Source: an uncultured Akkermansia sp. (lineage in GTDB: Bacteria > Verrucomicrobiota > Verrucomicrobiia > Verrucomicrobiales > Akkermansiaceae). Taken from it: a DNA stretch of 39,771 nt. Position numbers and translations under genes: made by a program. Positions 1-8,714 of this stretch are shown here, piece by piece. Under the pieces are notes generated by a model that worked only from the letters and a program-made list of their open reading frames with translations, had not been told where the DNA came from and ran no database searches. The DNA is taken from assembly GCA_900548895.1 (NCBI GenBank), contig URLZ01000020.1, positions 1 to 39,771 on the forward strand, read 5' to 3'. Each line of letters opens with the position of its first letter. Position 1 is the first letter of the stretch.

Positions 1-54
1 TATAGGCCTCTATTCTCGCATGCCTGCCTAGAATGGTTTTCGTTGAGAGCTTAC

Positions 55-76
55 GTCTCGCTCAGGTCTCGCTCAG
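55..76. repeat. 11-bp tandem duplication at the end of the Xer gene
   Basis: The unit GTCTCGCTCAG occurs twice back to back (55-65 and 66-76). The second copy contains the stop codon of the recombinase gene, read as TGA on the minus strand, so the first copy carries the same stop just beyond it. It is seen directly and is probably a small replication-slippage duplication. No function is implied. Confidence 0.7.
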
Positions 77-1068
77 AGCTCCGACTCGTCGTCATCGTCG
101 GGCAGAGGCGGCAGCTCGGGAGGCTCGTCGAATGCGGACGCCGTCAGCGGCCCGTCGGCTCGGGGGTGGGCCATGCGGTAGGCTTCGCGCAGGCGGGCCT
201 TCGTGACGTGGGTGTAGATCTGAGTCGTCGACAGCGAGCTGTGCCCGAGGAGCTCTTGCACGGAGCGAAGATCGGCTCCGGCGTCGAGCATGTGGGTGGC
301 GAAGGTGTGGCGGAGTTTGTGCGGGGAGATGCGGAAGGGGATGTCGGAGCAGCGCAGGTATTTGTCGAGCATCTGCTGCACGCTGCGCCCCGTCATGCGC
401 CGCCCGAGGCGGCTGATGAAGAGCGGGCCGTGCTCCTCGAGCGGGGCCATGGAGCGGTAGCGCTCCAGCGCCTCGCGCGCATACTCCCCCACGGGCACCA
501 GGCGCACCTTGCGACCCTTGCCGAGCACGCGCACGCAGCTGCGGCGGCGCTCCAGCGCATCGGCGTTCAGCCCCACGAGCTCGCTGAGGCGCATGCCGCA
601 GGAGTAAAACAGCTCGAGGATCGCCGCATCGCGGTACGGCAGCCAAGCCGGGCTCTTTTTGTCCCGTGGCGTGCGCAGCGGCAGAGAGAGCAGCTCCTCC
701 ATCTGGCTGATGCTCAGATGCACCGGCAGGCTGTGCGAGGCGCGCGGCAGCGCCACTTCAGCCAGCGGGCTGGCAGCGAGCCCTTCGCGCTGCATCATGT
801 AGGCGTAGAGCGAGCGCAGAGCGGCAAAGCGCAGGCGAATGGTCGCCGGCTTGAGCTGCTGCTCCAGCGCCTCATACAGCCACGCGCGAAAGTCGTCAGC
901 CCCACAACTTTCCCAACAGAGAAAGCGCTCGCCCATCCACGCGCGAAACTGCATCAGCGAGCGGGCATAGGCCTCCAGCGTGCAGGGTGAGGCCCGGCGC
1001 TCGCCCTCCATGAATTGCAGGAAGCGCTGCTCGGCCTCCTCGCGACTCCTCTCCTCAGACTCGCTCAC
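73..1068 (-). CDS. xerC: XerC/XerD-type tyrosine recombinase
   Basis: A site-specific tyrosine recombinase of the kind that resolves chromosome dimers at dif. The N-terminal SAM-like core-binding domain spans about residues 12-100 and the catalytic domain about 115-300. The full catalytic set is visible: R160 in CGMRLSEL, K184 in LGKGRK, H250 and R253 in HKLRH, H276 in LLGHSS, and the nucleophile Y285 in TQIYTH. The length of 331 aa exceeds the usual ~300 because of a C-terminal tail of about 30 residues ending in an acidic run. The start is GTG at 1068; a promoter -10 box ends seven bases before it, so the mRNA should be leaderless. No attachment site, integron or phage gene is nearby, so a housekeeping XerC or XerD role is more likely than an integrase role. 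Which of the two cannot be decided from this window. Confidence 0.88.
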   Translation of the reverse strand: MSESEERSREEAEQRFLQFMEGERRASPCTLEAYARSLMQFRAWMGERFLCWESCGADDFRAWLYEALEQQLKPATIRLRFAALRSLYAYMMQREGLAASPLAEVALPRASHSLPVHLSISQMEELLSLPLRTPRDKKSPAWLPYRDAAILELFYSCGMRLSELVGLNADALERRRSCVRVLGKGRKVRLVPVGEYAREALERYRSMAPLEEHGPLFISRLGRRMTGRSVQQMLDKYLRCSDIPFRISPHKLRHTFATHMLDAGADLRSVQELLGHSSLSTTQIYTHVTKARLREAYRMAHPRADGPLTASAFDEPPELPPLPDDDDESEL

Positions 1069-1074
1069 AGCCCC

Positions 1075-1103
1075 GTTCTACCACAGACGTCTCACAAAAG
1101 CAA
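1075..1103 (-). promoter_or_regulatory. Sigma70-type promoter of the Xer gene, leaderless
   Basis: On the minus strand, -35 TTGCTT (1103-1098), a 17-bp spacer and -10 TAGAAC (1080-1075) are followed by six bases and then the GTG start at 1068. The expected transcription start seven bases after the -10 box falls on the start codon. Confidence 0.6.
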
Positions 1104-1118
1104 GCGCAGCCGATGACA

Positions 1119-3707
1119 TCAGCGCAGCGTTCCCTCCGTGACGCCGAGGCGATCAAGTGCCCCAAGGCGGCGGATGAGTTCCTCTGCGGAGACCTGCCCG
1201 CTGAGGCGGCGGCGGTAGAGCTCGATCAGCTCTGCCGCGCGCGCGGCATTCTCGTCGAGCAGTTCGATGCGGAAGCGGCGCAGGCCGCGCTGCATGAGGC
1301 TGTCGGTGAGGCGCGCGGCCGTCTGGGCGCGCCCGTTGAAGAGCGTGTTGCGGCAGGCCTCGTCGCCGATGAGGCGGTGCATCGCCCCGGTGCGATCCTG
1401 CACGCGGACGCTGTGGTGGTCGCAGGGCTGGCCGCAGTCCTTGAAGTTGTGACCCTGCGACAAAAAGGTGCAGAAGACGCAGTGCTCCATGTGAAAGAGC
1501 GGCATGTGCTGATGCAGCGTGAGTTCAAGCTGCGGCCCGCAGCCGCAGCGCAGCAGGTCGTCGAGCTGCTGCGCGTTGAGATCGTAGCTGACGGTGCAGA
1601 GGCGCAAGCCGAGGCGGCGCCAGAATTCGATGCTAGCCGCATTGGCCGTGTTGAGCGAGAAATCTCCGATGAGCGGCAGTTTCGTATGCTCGCGCAGCCA
1701 TTGAACGGCGCCGATGTTGCGCACGAGGATGCCGTCCGGCTCCGCCGCGAGCAGGTACTTGAAGTAACCGGCCTCGTGCGGCTTCATGATGCGAAGGGTC
1801 GCCGGCCAGATGCGGCAGGCGGGATCCGCCTCGCGCAGACGCTCGGCGCAGTCGGCAAAGTCCCTCATGTGGCGCAGATCGAGATAGATGCGGCTCAGGC
1901 CGTTGTTCACGGCGGCGAGCGCCTGCTCTTCGCTGCGGCAGAGGACGGAGAGCTCGGGCAAAGCCGGAGCCTCACCTGAAAAGGAATCCCCGGGCGTTTC
2001 TCCCTCGCCCTCCGGAGATGTCTCCGCAGCCGCTTTTACCGTCGGAGAGCTCGCTCCTGAACCGGCAGCGGAAACGGGCGTCGCTTCCGCGACCGAGGAA
2101 GGGAGCGTTGCCGAGGCGACGGAGTCGGCGGGCTTGGATGCATCGGCTGCAGCCTCCTCGGCGGGCGCGGTCTCCAGCGCGGCGACGAGCTGACGGCGCA
2201 TGAAGTTGAGCTCGCTGAGCGGCATCATGAGCTCGCCCTCCAAGCGGCAGTGGAGCCGACCCAGGCGATAGGGTGTGCCGCCGAGTCGGCCGAGCTGGGC
2301 GGCGAGCGTCTCCTGCGTCAGCGGGTGCTGCCGAGCGGCTTCGAGAGGGCGGCGGCTAAGGACGCAGATGCTGCGGCAGCGGAGAGCGAGCGGAACGCCG
2401 ACGCGGCCTTCGACCTCCATCTCCAGGCTCTGTTCTGCGGCGCTCGGTGCCTCCGGCTTGTCAAAGTGGGCCCAGGTGGCGCGCAGGCGCTTGTCGAGCG
2501 CGGGGTCATCCGTCTTCCAGAGCAGTTGGCCGGGGTGCACGCTGCTCCACCGAATGTGGCTGCCCTTGCCGTGAAAGAAGAGGCGCCGCCCGCTGACGCG
2601 CCAGATGCGCCCGCCCTGCTCCTCGTTGCGATCCTGCCCCGCGTCGATGACGAAGCCGTCGCCCGGGGCCAGAGGCACGACGCTCTCGCCGGCGAGCTCG
2701 ACCCAGCCCTCGCCGCAGCGCGCCAGTCGGCCGACGAGCGCCCCGCGCTTTTTGCCGAAGCGCCCGTGCGTGAGGCGCGGGTGATCCGTGCCGTCGAGCC
2801 AGCCCGTCGAGAACCCGCGCGAGAAGGCCATCTGCATGGCGTAGAGATCCTCGCGCTGCTGCGCCTGCGAGGGAGCGCGAAGCGCCAGCGCGTCATCGAG
2901 CGCGCGGCGGTAGGCCCGCGTCGTGGCGGCGACATACTCGGGGCTCTTGAGGCGCCCCTCGATCTTGAAGCTGCGCACGCCGGCGGCGAGCATCTGCGGG
3001 ATGCGCTCCAGAGCGCAGAGATCCTGCGGAGAGAAAAGGTAGCGGCGCTCGCCGAGATCGCGCAGGCGTCCGTCCACCTCCAGACGGTACGGCAGGCGGC
3101 AGGCCTGGGCGCATTCGCCGCGGTTGGCGCTGCGCAGGCCGAGGCTCTCGCTCGTCAGGCACTGGCCGGAGTAGGCGACGCAGAGGGCGCCGTGGCAGAA
3201 GACCTCGATGGGCTTCGTCGTCGCTCGCGCGCAGGCGGCGATCTCCTCCAGCGAGAGCTCGCGGGCGAGCACAATCTGCTGCGGGTCGAGCACCTCGTCA
3301 ATCAGGCGCACGCTCTCGGGCCCGGTGACGGTCATCTGCGTGCTGATGTGCAGCTCCAGCTGCCAGCGCCCCTCGCGGCGTCGACGGCTGATGAGCTGCG
3401 CCAGCCCGATGTCCTGCACGATGACGGCATCGACGCGCGCGCGGTCGAGCTCGTCGAGGTACTGCTGCGCCTCCTGCCACTCATCGGGAAAGATGAGGAC
3501 GTTCATCGTGACGCAGGCCCGCACGCCGTGGCGATGCAGGTAGGGGATGAGGGTGGCAAGGTCGTCGCGCGTGAAGTTGTCCGCCCTCATGCGGGCGTTG
3601 AAGCGATCGAGGCCGAAGTAGACCGCATGAGCACCGTTGGCCACGGCGGCCCGCACGCAGTCCCAGTTGCCGGCGGGGGCGAGAATTTCAGGGGAGTCAA
3701 GAGGCAT
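1119..3707 (-). CDS. rlhA: U32 family protein, RlhA-type (23S rRNA hydroxylation)
   Basis: A U32 'peptidase' family protein. The E. coli relative RlhA (YdcP) is required for hydroxylation of a cytidine in 23S rRNA and uses prephenate-dependent chemistry. The N-terminal TIM-barrel-like domain starts with the typical EILAPAGNWD (residues 7-16) and carries the U32 signature EVFCHGALCVAYSGQC at 168-183. Four cysteines that fit an iron-sulfur cluster are at 176, 183, 199 and 203. A middle DUF3656-like region follows. A low-complexity Ala/Ser/Glu/Pro linker (about 535-605) leads to a second U32-like half with its own cysteine group (CVFCTF, then CGQPC). At 862 aa it is longer than E. coli RlhA (about 650 aa), as expected for the fused form. 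The ATG at 3707 lies 22 nt after the 3' end of tRNA-Arg on the same strand, with no visible promoter between them. The family call is firm; the rRNA substrate is inferred by homology. Confidence 0.8.
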   Translation of the reverse strand: MPLDSPEILAPAGNWDCVRAAVANGAHAVYFGLDRFNARMRADNFTRDDLATLIPYLHRHGVRACVTMNVLIFPDEWQEAQQYLDELDRARVDAVIVQDIGLAQLISRRRREGRWQLELHISTQMTVTGPESVRLIDEVLDPQQIVLARELSLEEIAACARATTKPIEVFCHGALCVAYSGQCLTSESLGLRSANRGECAQACRLPYRLEVDGRLRDLGERRYLFSPQDLCALERIPQMLAAGVRSFKIEGRLKSPEYVAATTRAYRRALDDALALRAPSQAQQREDLYAMQMAFSRGFSTGWLDGTDHPRLTHGRFGKKRGALVGRLARCGEGWVELAGESVVPLAPGDGFVIDAGQDRNEEQGGRIWRVSGRRLFFHGKGSHIRWSSVHPGQLLWKTDDPALDKRLRATWAHFDKPEAPSAAEQSLEMEVEGRVGVPLALRCRSICVLSRRPLEAARQHPLTQETLAAQLGRLGGTPYRLGRLHCRLEGELMMPLSELNFMRRQLVAALETAPAEEAAADASKPADSVASATLPSSVAEATPVSAAGSGASSPTVKAAAETSPEGEGETPGDSFSGEAPALPELSVLCRSEEQALAAVNNGLSRIYLDLRHMRDFADCAERLREADPACRIWPATLRIMKPHEAGYFKYLLAAEPDGILVRNIGAVQWLREHTKLPLIGDFSLNTANAASIEFWRRLGLRLCTVSYDLNAQQLDDLLRCGCGPQLELTLHQHMPLFHMEHCVFCTFLSQGHNFKDCGQPCDHHSVRVQDRTGAMHRLIGDEACRNTLFNGRAQTAARLTDSLMQRGLRRFRIELLDENAARAAELIELYRRRLSGQVSAEELIRRLGALDRLGVTEGTLR

Positions 3708-3729
3708 GGCGAGCGGCCGGGCGTTGCGC

Positions 3730-3801
3730 TGGCCCCGGCGGGAATCGAACCCACATCTGCCCTTTAGGAGAGGGCCGTTCTATCCATTGAACTACGGGGC
3801 C
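3730..3801 (-). tRNA. tRNA-Arg (anticodon CCU)
   Basis: A 72-nt cloverleaf on the minus strand. The acceptor stem is GGCCCCG (5' end at 3801) paired with CGGGGCC, with discriminator A at 3730 and no encoded CCA. The anticodon stem GCCCT/AGGGC closes the loop CTCCTAA, giving anticodon CCT with T33, which reads AGG. The T arm is GTGGG-TTCGATT-CCCGC. A weak promoter lies upstream (TTGCTT at 3844-3839, 17 bp, TTCAAT at 3821-3816). The U32 gene begins 22 nt downstream, so tRNA 3'-end processing probably also makes the 5' end of that mRNA. Confidence 0.95.
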
Positions 3802-4034
3802 GCGGTTGCGCGGTTATTGAACACTATCGCCGAACAAAAAGCAAGCAGAAAAGCAGGCGCGCCCCGCTTTTCCGCAACACCTCACCCGCAACACCGCGCC
3901 CACAGCGCCGCCGCCGAGCCACCGGGGCACCACAGCGCCGCCGCTGCGGGAACACAGTCCGCAACGGGAGACGCGGAGACGGGGAGAAACAGGGGAAAAA
4001 CGGGGAGGCTTCCGCCCGAGGCCGTGAGGGCGGC

Positions 4035-4847
4035 TCAGGCGCCCCAAGCGGAGCGCACGCGGCCGAGCTGCTCTTCGCTGAGTCTGCCGCTCAGGCTCGG
4101 CAACATGCGGGCGAAATACTCGGGGGCCGTCCAGCCGTGCAGGGGCTGGCACTTCGGGGAGCTGAAAGACCAAGTGGGGATGGGCATGGCCACGTCGAGC
4201 ACTTCGGGCGTGCTGCCCATGGCGCAGAGCGACGCAGTGACGAGCTCCGCCAGTTCGGGGCGCTTCTCCAGCAGGGAGAGCGTCCAGTTGCAGCTGAGCC
4301 GGTTGGCCATCGCCGCGGGCAGGAGCTTCGCCAAGCGCTCGCCGTCCATCCCGAAGAGTGGCTCGAGCAGGGGCTCCACACGCAGATCGGCCAGATCGAG
4401 CACGGCGCTCAGCAGAGTCTTCGGCGCATCGCTGCGCTGCATGAGCAGGCGCACCAGCTCGCGCACCCCCGTGAAGCGCTCACCCTCCTCGGGCTTCGCC
4501 ATCAGCGTGACGAGCTTGGCCGCGCGCAGCGACACCGCCGGCTCATCGCCCAGAGCGTAGCCCAGCATGGCGCGCCATCCCTCGCCCTTGCGCTGGCGGA
4601 TGAAGGCCTCGAGAAGAGCCAAGCTCTTGACGCGCTCCGCCGCCGAGGTTTTCTCGCGGAAGAGCGGGTAGATCTCCAGCACCTCGTCGAGGCGAGACGG
4701 ATCATTGCTGACGAGCAGGCTGAAGGCCATCATGGCCATGGGCCACTCGGCCGGCCCCATCGTGAGGCGCCGGGCGGGGTCCTGAGCCATCGCCGCCAAG
4801 CGCTCCATCTCGGAGAGCATCGAGAAGTGATCCTGAAAGATGCTCAT
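4035..4847 (-). CDS. Helical protein of unknown function, last gene of the metF operon
   Basis: I do not recognise this family. The 270-aa product is almost wholly alpha-helical by composition, rich in Leu, Ala, Glu and Met, with amphipathic stretches suggestive of HEAT-like or other solenoid helices (about residues 80-235). It has no signal peptide, membrane segment or evident catalytic motif, so it is probably cytoplasmic. It starts at ATG 4847, nine bases after the stop of the TPR-like gene, and closes a run of four closely spaced minus-strand genes. A GC-rich inverted repeat followed by a T-run on the minus strand near 3985-4030 may be its terminator, but the fit is weak. Steady reading frame and codon use like the neighbours, plus tight spacing, support a real gene. 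Confidence 0.75.
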   Translation of the reverse strand: MSIFQDHFSMLSEMERLAAMAQDPARRLTMGPAEWPMAMMAFSLLVSNDPSRLDEVLEIYPLFREKTSAAERVKSLALLEAFIRQRKGEGWRAMLGYALGDEPAVSLRAAKLVTLMAKPEEGERFTGVRELVRLLMQRSDAPKTLLSAVLDLADLRVEPLLEPLFGMDGERLAKLLPAAMANRLSCNWTLSLLEKRPELAELVTASLCAMGSTPEVLDVAMPIPTWSFSSPKCQPLHGWTAPEYFARMLPSLSGRLSEEQLGRVRSAWGA

Positions 4848-4856
4848 GGCCGCAAA

Positions 4857-5813
4857 TCAGTTCGTTGTGTCCGTCGCCGGCGCGGAGCCGCCGGTCACAT
4901 CGAGCGGAGAGGAGCCGCCGGTGGTGCCCGTGCCGCCGGGCAGGGACGAACCGGCATCGAGCAACGAACCGCCCTGCAAAAGCGAGGAGCCGGACGCCTC
5001 AGCGCCGGTCGCCGGAGCGGGTGCGGGGGCCGGTGACACCGGCATCGGCGGATCCGTATCGAGAAGCTTCATGCGGAAGTCGATCGAGAGGAGGCTCGCG
5101 AGCGCCTGGTTCTCGCCCTCGTACAGGGCTCCCTGCGAGATGCGCACCAGATCGCTGTTCGTGTAATCCTTCACCGCGCGCTCGTACCAGGACTTGGCCT
5201 CATCCTTTTTACCGGCTGCGCGGGCGATATCGCCGAGCGACATGCAGGCGAAGGCGGAGTAGGCCGTCGGGCCGAGGTCGAGAATCGCCTTCCAGTGGGC
5301 GGCGGCCTTCTCATCGTTCTCCTGCTGCATGTAGAGGGAAGCGAGCTGGGCGTGGGCGCGGGCGGCGAGCTCGGGCCGCGAGCTGTCGGCCGCGATGGGC
5401 TCCAGTGCCTTGATGCCCGCATCCTGCTGCCCGGTCGCGATGAGGCGCAGGCCCTCCAGAAGGCGAGCCGTGCCGGCCGAGGGCGTCTTGCCGTAGCGCG
5501 AGCTCTCAGTGATGCTGCGCAGGCCCTCGCCGTTGAAGTCCGCCGGGTTCAGATCCGTCAGGGCGTGCTGGGCGTTCATCGCGCCGACGAGCGCGGCAGC
5601 CGCATCCTGATCCGTCGTGTGGCGATACGAGAACCAGGCAATGGCGCCACCGCCGAGGAGTCCGAGCGCCACACAGCCCCAGATGAGCTTCTTGTAGTGG
5701 TTGTTGAGGAAAACTTCGTGTTTGGAGGGGCCGATGGAGATTTCGCCGATGGCCTTCATCTCAGCCTCGGAGAGCGCGGGCGCCTCCTCGGGGGTCTGTT
5801 TCTTGGTGTCCAT
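4857..5813 (-). CDS. Membrane-anchored TPR-like protein (YfgM-like layout)
   Basis: A 318-aa protein with a cytoplasmic N-terminus (about 42 aa), one transmembrane helix (about 44-63, KLIWGCVALGLLGG onward) and a periplasmic region. Helical-pair repeats of TPR type run from about 75 to 230; the clearest is the one around AKSWYERAVKDYTNSD. This layout matches YfgM-type ancillary proteins that work with the Sec translocon and periplasmic chaperones, but sequence identity cannot be judged here. After residue 250 the tail is Pro/Ala/Gly/Ser-rich and low in complexity. It starts three bases after the metF stop and ends nine bases before the next start, so it is part of the same operon. A tethering or envelope-assembly role is inferred from topology only. 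Confidence 0.75.
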   Translation of the reverse strand: MDTKKQTPEEAPALSEAEMKAIGEISIGPSKHEVFLNNHYKKLIWGCVALGLLGGGAIAWFSYRHTTDQDAAAALVGAMNAQHALTDLNPADFNGEGLRSITESSRYGKTPSAGTARLLEGLRLIATGQQDAGIKALEPIAADSSRPELAARAHAQLASLYMQQENDEKAAAHWKAILDLGPTAYSAFACMSLGDIARAAGKKDEAKSWYERAVKDYTNSDLVRISQGALYEGENQALASLLSIDFRMKLLDTDPPMPVSPAPAPAPATGAEASGSSLLQGGSLLDAGSSLPGGTGTTGGSSPLDVTGGSAPATDTTN

Positions 5814-5816
5814 GTC

Positions 5817-6755
5817 TTATGAGTTGTAAATTTCGTTGAGCATGTGGATGCGATCCACATCATAGCAGCTGTTGATGCCGAGGTTGCGATAGATCTGCAG
5901 CGTCGCCTTCGAGCGGTTGAGCGTGTAAAAGTGGATGCCGTCCACATCATCATCGAGCAGCTCGCTGCACTGGTTGCTCGCGTAGTTGATGCCCACGCGC
6001 TCCAGCGAAGCTTTGTCGCCGCCTGCGCGCAGCAGCGCCTTGAGCAGGCGCGCCGGGAAGTTCGTGCCCGGCGACAGATCCGCCATGCGGTTCATGCTCG
6101 AGACTGACGTCACCGGCATGATTCCCGCGATGATGGGGACGTCGATGCCGAGAATGCGGCAGCGGTCGCGGAAGTCAAAGAAGGCGTGATTGTCAAAGAA
6201 GAGCTGCGTGCAAATGTAGTCCGCGCCCTCGTCAATCTTGGCCTTCAGATAATCCATCTCGCGGATGCGGTTACGCGCATCGGGGTGCCCTTCGGCGAAG
6301 CCGGCAACGCCGATGCTGAGGCGATAAGGCAGGTGGCGCTGCTCCTCCCAGCGGCGGATGAAGCGCACGAGATCGGCCGCATGCTTGAAGGCGTCGCGAC
6401 TCGGATCATAAGGGCGGTTGCGGGGAGGATCCCCTCGCAGAGCCATCACGGCGCGAGCCCCGGCCTGGGTGTAGCTCTCCAGCACGGCAGCAATCTCCTC
6501 CTCCGTGTGGGCCACGCAGGTGAGGTGGGGCACCGTGGGGATGCCGCGGCTCTGAATATCGTGCACTACGGCGCGCGTCAGCTCGCGAGAGCCACCGCCC
6601 GCGCCGTAGGTTACGCTCACGAAACTCGGGTGAAACTCTTGGAGCTTCAGCACCGTCTCCAGCAGAGACCGGGCGCCCTCCTCCGTCTTCGGCGGGAAAA
6701 ACTCGAAGGAGAAACTCGGGCGGCGGTCAAAGAGAATGGAATCGACCTTGCTCAT
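5817..6755 (-). CDS. metF: 5,10-methylenetetrahydrofolate reductase
   Basis: Reduces 5,10-methylene-THF to 5-methyl-THF using FAD and NAD(P)H, supplying the methyl group for methionine synthesis. The 312-aa length is typical of bacterial MetF. The N-terminal SFEFFPPKT holds the catalytic Glu (E18), and ALRGDPP holds the flavin-contacting Asp (D109). The conserved VTYGAGG and QLFFDN blocks are also present, consistent with a complete TIM barrel. The ATG at 6755 overlaps the preceding gene's TAA by one base (TAATG), which suggests translational coupling. The genes on either side are uncharacterised envelope proteins, not methionine genes, so the operon context does not follow the pathway. No SAM riboswitch or other methionine control element is visible upstream. 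Confidence 0.96.
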   Translation of the reverse strand: MSKVDSILFDRRPSFSFEFFPPKTEEGARSLLETVLKLQEFHPSFVSVTYGAGGGSRELTRAVVHDIQSRGIPTVPHLTCVAHTEEEIAAVLESYTQAGARAVMALRGDPPRNRPYDPSRDAFKHAADLVRFIRRWEEQRHLPYRLSIGVAGFAEGHPDARNRIREMDYLKAKIDEGADYICTQLFFDNHAFFDFRDRCRILGIDVPIIAGIMPVTSVSSMNRMADLSPGTNFPARLLKALLRAGGDKASLERVGINYASNQCSELLDDDVDGIHFYTLNRSKATLQIYRNLGINSCYDVDRIHMLNEIYNS

Positions 6756-7504
6756 TACGGGACAGGGATGAGAGTACCCTCGATCTCCTCAGGCGCACTG
6801 TTGCCGGAGGGGATGCTCTGGGTGGGGTTGGCGTGGGGGTTAACGTAGGACTCCATCGCGTCATCGATATTGATGAGAGGCGAGACAATCACGGCATCGC
6901 CGGCCTTCGGCGTGAATTTGGACATATCCACCGTCGTATCCCCCTCCGGCGCGGCAATGGGGCGCAGTGTGGCCGTAAACTGGCCGGATTCCGGATCCTG
7001 ACCGTCGACCGTTGCCTCGCACACGAGGCGGCCGTCGCGAATGACAGCCACCACCGTGCCGTTCTCCGGGCAGGGGCCGGCGGGGCTGCAGAGGATGATG
7101 TTCCACTCAGTGTCCATGGAGGCCACGACGCCCAGCGGCTGGGGGGAAGCCTCCTTGGCGGCCTCTGCGTCCGCAGCGGCACGAGCAGCAGCCTCCTCGC
7201 GGCGCTGCGCTTCCTCGAGCACGCTGCGCTCCTCGGCCTCGTTGAGCTTCTTGTCCAACTCGGCACTATGCTGCTCGGCTTCCTTTCGGGCCTGCTCCTC
7301 CTCAGCGCTCTCCGCGCCCGGGCCGTATTGGCGGAGGCGGCGATCATGCGCCTCCTGGCGGCGATCCCAGCTCTCCTTGTTCTTCATCGCCTGATAGACG
7401 CTGTACTGCTCCCTCTGGTCGGGGAGATACACGGCCAGCACGTAAAACATCAGCCCCACGACGGCCGCGAGCAAGACGATGATGGTGACTCGAAAGGCGT
7501 TCAT
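6755..7504 (-). CDS. Single-pass membrane protein with coiled coil, unknown function
   Basis: A 249-aa protein starting MNAFRVTIIV at ATG 7504. An upstream in-frame ATG at 7567 is possible, but the promoter places its -10 box seven bases before 7504. A transmembrane helix covers about residues 5-27. A charged Glu/Lys/Ala/Arg-rich segment (about 30-125) has strong coiled-coil character. A C-terminal small beta domain (about 128-220) contains GTVVAVIRDGRLVCE and a final GDAVIVSPL. The pattern (short beta strands, a Gly-rich turn, then 'GD.V') resembles beta domains found after coiled coils in MreC-like envelope proteins, but this is a loose similarity. The first gene of the metF operon, it overlaps metF by one base. 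The function is unknown. Confidence 0.75.
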   Translation of the reverse strand: MNAFRVTIIVLLAAVVGLMFYVLAVYLPDQREQYSVYQAMKNKESWDRRQEAHDRRLRQYGPGAESAEEEQARKEAEQHSAELDKKLNEAEERSVLEEAQRREEAAARAAADAEAAKEASPQPLGVVASMDTEWNIILCSPAGPCPENGTVVAVIRDGRLVCEATVDGQDPESGQFTATLRPIAAPEGDTTVDMSKFTPKAGDAVIVSPLINIDDAMESYVNPHANPTQSIPSGNSAPEEIEGTLIPVP

Positions 7505-7511
7505 GCGGGCT

Positions 7512-7539
7512 AGTATAGCAGAACGCCACCGGGTTTCAA
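7512..7539 (-). promoter_or_regulatory. Promoter of the metF operon, leaderless
   Basis: Minus strand: -35 TTGAAA (7539-7534), 16-bp spacer, -10 TATACT (7517-7512), seven bases, then ATG at 7504. The predicted transcript starts within a base of the start codon. Confidence 0.65.
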
Positions 7540-7688
7540 GCGCGGATTTCGGCATGAACGGCGGCAAATCGCATGGGGAACGCGAGTATCACAATATCAA
7601 TGAATGCAGCGGAGCGTCCGCCCTTTCTCGGGCAAACACAGAGAGCCTCTTCCCCAAGGCGGATTCGGGATGACGGCCCCGAGGCGCA

Positions 7689-8582
7689 TCAGGGCTTGCT
7701 CCCGGGCGCATCCTCGGGCGGAGCGGCGTTCTGCGCCGCCTGCTGCTCCTGCCATTTGGCGCGGACGCCGCGCAGGAAGACGGATTCGAGCGAGTTGCGG
7801 GCCGGGCCGGCACTCAGCCAGTGATCACCCGCCAGAGCGCGCAGTTGGTCCAGCAACTCGGGGGTGGCGTCCCGCAGGGTGATTTCCGTGCGGCGCTGGT
7901 CGCGGGTGAGCTCCTCCATGCTGCCTTCGGCAATGAGGCAGCCTTGGCAGAGGATGCCGACGCGGTCGCAGATTTCCTGCACCTGCTCCAGAAGGTGGGA
8001 GCAAAGAAAGACCGTCATGCCCCGCTGCTTGAGCTCGAGGACGATGTCTCGGATGGCGCGCGAGCCGATGGGATCGACGCCCGCCGTGGGCTCGTCGAGC
8101 ACCAGCAGGCGAGGCCCCTGCACGAGGGCCTGGGCGAGTCCGACGCGCTGAAGCATGCCCTTGGAGTATCCGCCCAAGCGGCGATCCGCCGCCTCGGTGA
8201 GCCCGGCGATCTCGAGCATTTCACGGGTTCGCTCGCGCAGGGCCTGCCCGCGCAGGCCGCAGAGGCGGCCGTAGAAGCGGACGGTTTCCGCGCCCGTGAG
8301 GAATTTATAAAAATAAGGGTTCTCCGGCAAAAAGCCGATCTCGCGACGGTTGGATGCCGCGGTGGCGGGCTTGCCGAAGACGCGGCAGTGCCCGGCATCC
8401 GGCCTCAGCAGGCCGACGAGGGCCTTCATGATGGTGCTCTTGCCGGAGCCGTTCGGGCCGATGAGGCCGTAGACGCCGCCTTCCGGTATGGTGAGGCTGA
8501 CGCCCTTGACGGCATACACGCCTCCCCTGCCCCAGTGGCCGGGGAAGCTCTTGTGAATGTCTTCAATCTCGACGGCGTTCAT
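7689..8582 (-). CDS. ABC transporter ATP-binding protein (ABC-2 export type)
   Basis: The ATPase subunit of an ABC-2-type exporter, 297 aa. Walker A is GPNGSGKST (residues 42-50). The Q-loop region reads GFLPENP, with the Glu variant common in this subfamily. The signature is YSKGMLQR, Walker B LLVLDEPTAGVDP, and the switch His is in CSHLLEQV. The last ~75 residues form the C-terminal extension usual for drug or antibiotic-type exporters. No permease gene sits on either side: the M20 peptidase is upstream and the metF operon downstream, both with their own promoters. The partner must therefore be encoded elsewhere, or the subunit works with a distant permease. The substrate cannot be predicted. 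The ATG at 8582 has no clear ribosome-binding site. Confidence 0.9.
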   Translation of the reverse strand: MNAVEIEDIHKSFPGHWGRGGVYAVKGVSLTIPEGGVYGLIGPNGSGKSTIMKALVGLLRPDAGHCRVFGKPATAASNRREIGFLPENPYFYKFLTGAETVRFYGRLCGLRGQALRERTREMLEIAGLTEAADRRLGGYSKGMLQRVGLAQALVQGPRLLVLDEPTAGVDPIGSRAIRDIVLELKQRGMTVFLCSHLLEQVQEICDRVGILCQGCLIAEGSMEELTRDQRRTEITLRDATPELLDQLRALAGDHWLSAGPARNSLESVFLRGVRAKWQEQQAAQNAAPPEDAPGSKP

Positions 8583-8714
8583 GTCGCGTCTGCTCTTTCG
8601 ATGACTTCGGTAGGGTGTCGCGTGCCGGGCTGACCCCTGACCATCGCCTGCTGGGGAAGCGCCTGGCGTTCTGAGATCGGAGGTTCGCCGAGGGTGCCCC
8701 GGGCGCCTCTGGGG

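Noticed and set aside
55..76. Possible dif-like or attachment site next to the Xer gene
   Set aside because: The only repeat is an 11-bp direct duplication; no 28-bp inverted-arm site is present.
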